Source: Nocardia seriolae NBRC 15557
GTDB taxonomy: Bacteria; Actinomycetota; Actinomycetes; Mycobacteriales; Mycobacteriaceae
Direction: 5' to 3'
Assembly: GCF_007990715.1 (NCBI RefSeq)
Contig: NZ_BJWY01000014.1
Span: 25,774 to 89,773, forward strand
Length of the DNA stretch: 64,000 bases
Shown piece by piece: positions 59,991 to 64,000 of the stretch. The position numbers and the translations under genes were made by a program. The notes under the pieces are model-generated. The model was not told where the DNA came from, searched no databases, and saw nothing but the letters and a program-made list of their open reading frames with translations. How positions within the stretch are numbered: position 1 is the stretch's first letter; every line of letters starts with the position of its first letter.

Positions 59991-61466
59991 ATGCTCCTCG
60001 GCATAGATATCGGCACCTCCGGATCCAAGGGCGTCCTGGTCGACCAGAAAGGCATGGTCGCCATGAGAGCCGAACGCCCGCAACGGGTTTCGACCCCGCG
60101 CCCGGGCTGGGTGGAACACGACGCCGAAACCGTGTGTTGGGCCGATTTCGCCGCCATCGCCCGCGAGCTGGTGGCCGCCGCCGACGGCGACCCCATCGAC
60201 GCGCTGTCGGTGAGCGGCATCGGCCCGTGCCTGCTGCCCGCCGATGCGGCGGGCAACCCGCTGCGCCCCGCCATCCTCTACGGCGTCGACACCCGCGCGA
60301 CGGTCGAAATCGACGAACTGGAAGCGGAATTGGGCGCGCACACCGTGCTGGAGCGCTGCGGCTCACCCCTCACCAGCCAGGCCGTCGGCCCGAAACTGCG
60401 CTGGCTCATCCGCCACGAGCCGCGGGTCTGGAAGTCCACCCGCATGCTGTTGATGGCGAGCTCCTTCCTGGTGCACCGGCTCACCGGCCGCTACGTACTC
60501 GACCATCAATCCGCCAGCCAGTGCGTGCCCATGTACGACCTGATGGCCCGCGACTGGGCCCGGGACTGGGCCGAATCCGTCGCACCCGGCCTGCGCCTGC
60601 CCGAATTGGCCTGGCCCACCGAGACGGTCGGCCAGGTCACCCCCGAGGCGGCCGCCGCCACCGGCCTCCCGGCGGGCCTGCCCGTCACCACCGGCACCAT
60701 CGACGCCTGGGCCGAGGCCGCCGGAGTCGGCGTCCGCGCCCCCGGCGACTGCATGATCATGTACGGCACCACCATGTTCCTCACCCAGGTCCTCACCCAC
60801 CCCCGGCCCCAACCGGGCCTGTGGACCACCTGCGGAACCTGGCCCGGCACATACACTTCCGCCGCCGGGATGGCCACCTCCGGCGCGATCACCGACTGGC
60901 TGCGCACCCTCACCGCCACCGACTTCACCGACCTGCTCGACGAGGCCGCCCACGTCCCGCCCGGCAGCCGCGGCCTGCTGGTGCTGCCCTATTTCGCGGG
61001 CGAACGCACCCCGCTGTTCGACCCCGACGCCCGCGGCATGATCGCGGGTCTCACCCTCACCCACCAGCGCGCCGACCTCTACCGGGCCGTCCTCGAGGGC
61101 ATTGCCTACGGAGTGCGCCACAATCTCGAGGTCATGTCCGCCGCGGGCGCTCCCGCCACCCGCCTGGTCGCCGTCGGCGGTGGCACCAAGGGCGGCCTGT
61201 GGACCCGCAGCGTCTCCGACGTCACCGGCCTGCCCCAGCAACTCCCCGCCGACACCGTCGGCGCGGCCCTGGGCAATGCCCTCCTCGCCGCCGAATCCCA
61301 GTCCATCGACACCGCCGCCTGGAACCCCATCATCGCCACGATCGAACCCGACCCCACCCGCACCGCCCGCTACGACCCCTACTACCGCCACTACCGATCC
61401 CTCTACGAGGCAACCAGATCCACCGCCCACTTCCTCGCCCGGGAGCAGCACCGCGCCGCGACCTGA
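59991..61466 (+). CDS. FGGY-family sugar kinase
   Basis: A 491-residue kinase with the actin-like ATP core: GIDIGTSGSKGVLVD at the start, GTIDAWAEAAGVG in the middle and AVGGGTKGGLWTRSVSD in the C-terminal FGGY signature. It phosphorylates a sugar or polyol; xylulose, fuculose or erythritol-like substrates are possible. It starts one base after the isomerase stop, so it probably acts on that product. Confidence 0.93.
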   Translation: MLLGIDIGTSGSKGVLVDQKGMVAMRAERPQRVSTPRPGWVEHDAETVCWADFAAIARELVAAADGDPIDALSVSGIGPCLLPADAAGNPLRPAILYGVDTRATVEIDELEAELGAHTVLERCGSPLTSQAVGPKLRWLIRHEPRVWKSTRMLLMASSFLVHRLTGRYVLDHQSASQCVPMYDLMARDWARDWAESVAPGLRLPELAWPTETVGQVTPEAAAATGLPAGLPVTTGTIDAWAEAAGVGVRAPGDCMIMYGTTMFLTQVLTHPRPQPGLWTTCGTWPGTYTSAAGMATSGAITDWLRTLTATDFTDLLDEAAHVPPGSRGLLVLPYFAGERTPLFDPDARGMIAGLTLTHQRADLYRAVLEGIAYGVRHNLEVMSAAGAPATRLVAVGGGTKGGLWTRSVSDVTGLPQQLPADTVGAALGNALLAAESQSIDTAAWNPIIATIEPDPTRTARYDPYYRHYRSLYEATRSTAHFLAREQHRAAT

Positions 61467-61545
61467 CCCACGGCCGTCATTTGCGAAGGATGGATATTTC
61501 AGAGTTGTGTCGCTCCCGGTCACCTCGAGGTGGTATGACTTCCCG

Positions 61546-61716
61546 GTGGCATGGACTTTGCGGCTCAGCGAGGACGAAGAAGCTGCGCTGAGCGCGCAGG
61601 CGGTGATGGAAGGGCGGTCGAAGCACGAGATCGCCCGCGACGCTATCCGCAACTACATCAACCGGCACAGCACGTGGGATGAATACCTCTCCGACGGGTC
61701 GGTTGTCTATGGGTAG
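61546..61716 (+). CDS. Ribbon-helix-helix (CopG-type) antitoxin-like protein
   Basis: The 56-residue product reads AWTLRLSEDEEAALSAQAV and GRSKHEIARDAIRNYINR, a typical RHH DNA-binding domain as in VapB or CopG. The start is probably GTG 61546; GTG 61507 is in frame. No toxin gene lies downstream: the frame overlaps the end of xylB by 10 bp, which runs the other way. It may be an orphan antitoxin or a small regulator of the sugar cluster. Confidence 0.7.
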   Translation: MAWTLRLSEDEEAALSAQAVMEGRSKHEIARDAIRNYINRHSTWDEYLSDGSVVYG

Positions 61717-63095
61717 TAGGTGTCTCTGATCTCCGCGTAGCGCTGGCGGATGGCGGCGCCGATTCCCGCTGTCAGGGAATGGAACTCGGTGCCGGTGGGA
61801 GTGGGCCAGCGGGGTGGGCGGGGACCGCCGCGCAGGGCCCAGGCGGCCTGGCGGGCCGCGCCCAGGGCGACGTATTCGCTCGGGTTGGGGACGGTGACGG
61901 TGCGGCCGAAGATGGTGGCCGCGGCGTGCGCGATGAGGCGGGAGCGGGATGCGCCGCCGATCAACAGGATTCGATGCGGGACCGTGGGCAGGCGGTCCAG
62001 GGCCTCGGCGATATTGCAGAGCATGCCCTCGATGGCGGCGCGGGCCAGATGGTGCGGGCGCATGGTGTGCGGGCGCAGGCCGTGCAGGCTGCCGGTGGCG
62101 TAGGGCAGGTTCGGGGTGCGTTCACCGGCGATGTAGGGCAGCAGCGTGAGACCGTCCGCGCCGGCGGGGGATTGGGCGGCCAGCACTTCGAGGCCGGACA
62201 CGTCGGTGCCGAGCAGGGTGGCGGTGGCGTCCAGCACGCGGGCCGCATTGAGGGTGCAGACCAGCGGCAGGAACGCGCCGGTGGCGTCGGCGAAGCCGTT
62301 GACCGCGCCGGAGGGGTCGGCGCTCGGGCTCGCCGCGCGGGTGAAGACGGTGCCGCTGCTGCCCAGCGAGACCACCACGTCGCCGTCCTCGATGCCCAGA
62401 CCCAGTGCGGCGGCGGCATTGTCGCCGGTGCCCGCGGCCACCAGCCGACCGCCGGGGGTGTGGCCCGCGATCTCGGCGGGCGCCAGCACCCGGGGCAGGG
62501 CGGGATGGCGGCCGCGGAAGGCCAGGGCCAGCAGGTCGGGACGGTAGGCGCCCTCGGCGGGGGACCAGTAGCCGGTGCCGGAGGCGTCGCCGCGGTCGGT
62601 GGTGGGTTCGGTGGCCGGATCGCCGCCGCGCAGCTGCCAGGTCAGGTAGTCGTGCGGGAGCAGGACGCGAACCGTTCGGTCGGCCAGTTCCGGTTCGTGG
62701 TCGGCGAACCAGCGCAGCTTGGCCACGGTGTGCGCGGCCAGCGGCACACTGCCCACCGCGTCCGCCCACGCCTGCGGCCCGCCCAGCTCGCTCACCAGCT
62801 GGGTGGCCGCCTCCGCGGAGCGGGTGTCGTTCCACAGCAGCGCATCGCGCACCGGATGCCCGGAGGCGTCGAGCACCACCAGCCCGTGCTGCTGCCCGGC
62901 CACCGCGATGGCCTCGACATCGCGCATCATGCGGTCACACGCCGCGCGCAGCGCCTCCCACCACATGAGCGGCGGCACTTCCGTCCCGTCGTGGTGCGGA
63001 ATCTGGCGGTGCCGCAATACCGTTCCGGTATCCGCGTCGCACACCACGATCTTGCAGGACTGAGTGGAGGAATCCACTCCGGCAACGACCGTCAT
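61707..63095 (-). CDS. xylB: Xylulokinase-like FGGY kinase
   Basis: A 462-residue kinase. AGVDSSTQSCKIVVCD and MRDVEAIAVAGQQHGLVVLD with LWNDTRS match xylulokinase, which has the catalytic D of AVAGQQHGLV region and the FGGY signature LLIGGASRSRLIAHAAATIF. It makes xylulose-5-phosphate for the pentose phosphate route. It is 14 bp after a zinc polyol dehydrogenase on the same strand, a typical polyol-to-ketose-to-phosphate pair. Confidence 0.93.
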   Translation of the reverse strand: MTVVAGVDSSTQSCKIVVCDADTGTVLRHRQIPHHDGTEVPPLMWWEALRAACDRMMRDVEAIAVAGQQHGLVVLDASGHPVRDALLWNDTRSAEAATQLVSELGGPQAWADAVGSVPLAAHTVAKLRWFADHEPELADRTVRVLLPHDYLTWQLRGGDPATEPTTDRGDASGTGYWSPAEGAYRPDLLALAFRGRHPALPRVLAPAEIAGHTPGGRLVAAGTGDNAAAALGLGIEDGDVVVSLGSSGTVFTRAASPSADPSGAVNGFADATGAFLPLVCTLNAARVLDATATLLGTDVSGLEVLAAQSPAGADGLTLLPYIAGERTPNLPYATGSLHGLRPHTMRPHHLARAAIEGMLCNIAEALDRLPTVPHRILLIGGASRSRLIAHAAATIFGRTVTVPNPSEYVALGAARQAAWALRGGPRPPRWPTPTGTEFHSLTAGIGAAIRQRYAEIRDTYYP

Positions 63096-63109
63096 TGGTC
63101 ATTTCCCGT

Positions 63110-64000
63110 CTATCGTGCCGCCCGTCGTCCGGGGTGCAGCTGGATCTTGCGTCCGGTGCCCGCGCGGAAGGTCCGCAGGGCATCGCCGAATTCGTCGAGG
63201 GCGAAGTCGTGGGTGATCACCGTGTCCGCGTCGATCACGCCCTCGCCCAACAGGTCCACGGCCCGCCCGAAACTGTGCAGCACGGCCATCGAGCCCACGA
63301 TCCGGATCTCGTCGTTGTAGAGGCTGAACGGCGAGATGACGGCCCGCGCCGCCGCGGGCGTGACACCGAACTGCTGATAGGTGCCGCCGCGCCGGACCCG
63401 GGACAGCCCGTCCTCGAACGCGGCCACCGTTCCGCTGCAATCGATCACGATCTCCCAGCCCTCGGGCCGGTCCATATCGTCGGCGGAGATGGTCGCCGCG
63501 TCCGCGCCCAGGGTGCGGGCGATGGCGAGGCGATCGGCATTGGTGTCGATCATCGACACCGACGCCGCGCCCGCGGTGAGCGCCAGTTGCAGCATGAGCA
63601 GTCCCATGGTGCCCGCGCCGTAGATCAGATAGTGCGACCCGAGTTGCCGTGGCAGCACATCGAATCCGTGCACCGCGCACGAGAGCGGTTCCACCAGTGC
63701 GCCGTGCGCGGGCGACAGATGACCGGGTAGCCGATAACAGTTGGCGGCGGGCACTTTCACGTACTCGGCCATGGCCCCGTCCACCGTGTCCCCGATGGCG
63801 CCCCAGTGCTCGCACAGATTCCCGCGCCCGATCGCGCAGAAGTGGCAGTGCCCGCAGAACAGCGAGGGATCCACCGCGACCCGGTCTCCGACCCGCACCC
63901 CGGCCGCCTCCGTCCCGAGCGCCACCACCTCCCCGGCGAATTCGTGCCCCGGCACGATCGGATAGGGCGTCGGCGGGAATTCGCCCTCGACGATATGGAC
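63110..64000 (-). CDS. Zinc-dependent polyol/alcohol dehydrogenase (5' end beyond the window)
   Basis: The frame is open to the window edge (VHIVEGEFPPTPYPIVPGHEF), so the N-terminus is missing. The zinc-site motif GHEFAGEVV, the structural-zinc cysteines C-x2-C-x7-C style in LFCGHCHFCAIGRGNLC, and the Rossmann GAGTMGLL are present. This is the medium-chain type close to sorbitol, arabitol or xylitol dehydrogenases. It probably makes the ketose for xylB. Confidence 0.92.
   Translation of the reverse strand, partial: VHIVEGEFPPTPYPIVPGHEFAGEVVALGTEAAGVRVGDRVAVDPSLFCGHCHFCAIGRGNLCEHWGAIGDTVDGAMAEYVKVPAANCYRLPGHLSPAHGALVEPLSCAVHGFDVLPRQLGSHYLIYGAGTMGLLMLQLALTAGAASVSMIDTNADRLAIARTLGADAATISADDMDRPEGWEIVIDCSGTVAAFEDGLSRVRRGGTYQQFGVTPAAARAVISPFSLYNDEIRIVGSMAVLHSFGRAVDLLGEGVIDADTVITHDFALDEFGDALRTFRAGTGRKIQLHPGRRAAR

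Overview
The window is very GC-rich with dense coding, GTG starts, ATGA/GTGA stop-start overlaps and mycobacterial-type gene order, so it comes from a high-GC actinobacterium of the Mycobacteriales, most likely a Nocardia or close relative. Two blocks match remembered Mycobacterium tuberculosis gene orders: glpD, tetR, AGPS-like flavoprotein, diacylglycerol kinase (like Rv2249c-Rv2252) and valS, folC, DUF4233, ndk, rne, rplU, rpmA, obg, proB (like Rv2448c-Rv2439c). I see no mobile element, CRISPR array, tRNA or rRNA.

Layout. 0-6.7 kb: a phospho-signalling and redox module, made of the C-terminal part of a membrane Ser/Thr kinase, a 1026-residue fusion (FHA, membrane polyferredoxin, [2Fe-2S] ferredoxin, FAD/NAD reductase) and a second FHA protein interrupted by a stop. 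6.9-13.5 kb: small secreted proteins, a glycerolipid block and a methyltransferase. 13.5-26.6 kb: the housekeeping block from valS to proB. 26.9-39.7 kb: accessory genes, including an O-methyltransferase, a frameshifted NAD(P)-binding gene beside a MarR remnant, a RecQ-like helicase with a phosphoribosyltransferase-like tail, TetR regulators, RtcB, an odd solute-binding lipoprotein and an OhrR-like regulator. 39.8-48.5 kb: two divergent gene sets of ring or steroid catabolism type (hydrolase, SDRs, luciferase-like oxidoreductase, KstD-like flavoprotein, FadD3-like ligase). 48.9-51.9 kb: a frameshifted PPDK-like protein with a predicted winged-helix tail, overlapping a phosphotyrosine phosphatase gene. 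51.9-56.4 kb: a LysR regulator divergent from sdhCAB, with a CRP/GlxR-like site between them. 56.5-64 kb: an AlkZ-like protein and a carbohydrate cluster (beta-propeller hydrolase, fucose-isomerase-like protein with an in-frame TGA, two FGGY kinases, zinc polyol dehydrogenase) that runs off the window.

The kinase, the FHA-redox fusion and the second FHA protein look like one phosphorylation-controlled electron-transfer module and are the best candidate for an undescribed system. Four genes carry a single disruptive change: stops at 5284-5286 and 59732-59734, and +1 shifts in GGG runs near 29382 and 49322. Either the assembly has residual errors or several accessory genes are recent pseudogenes.
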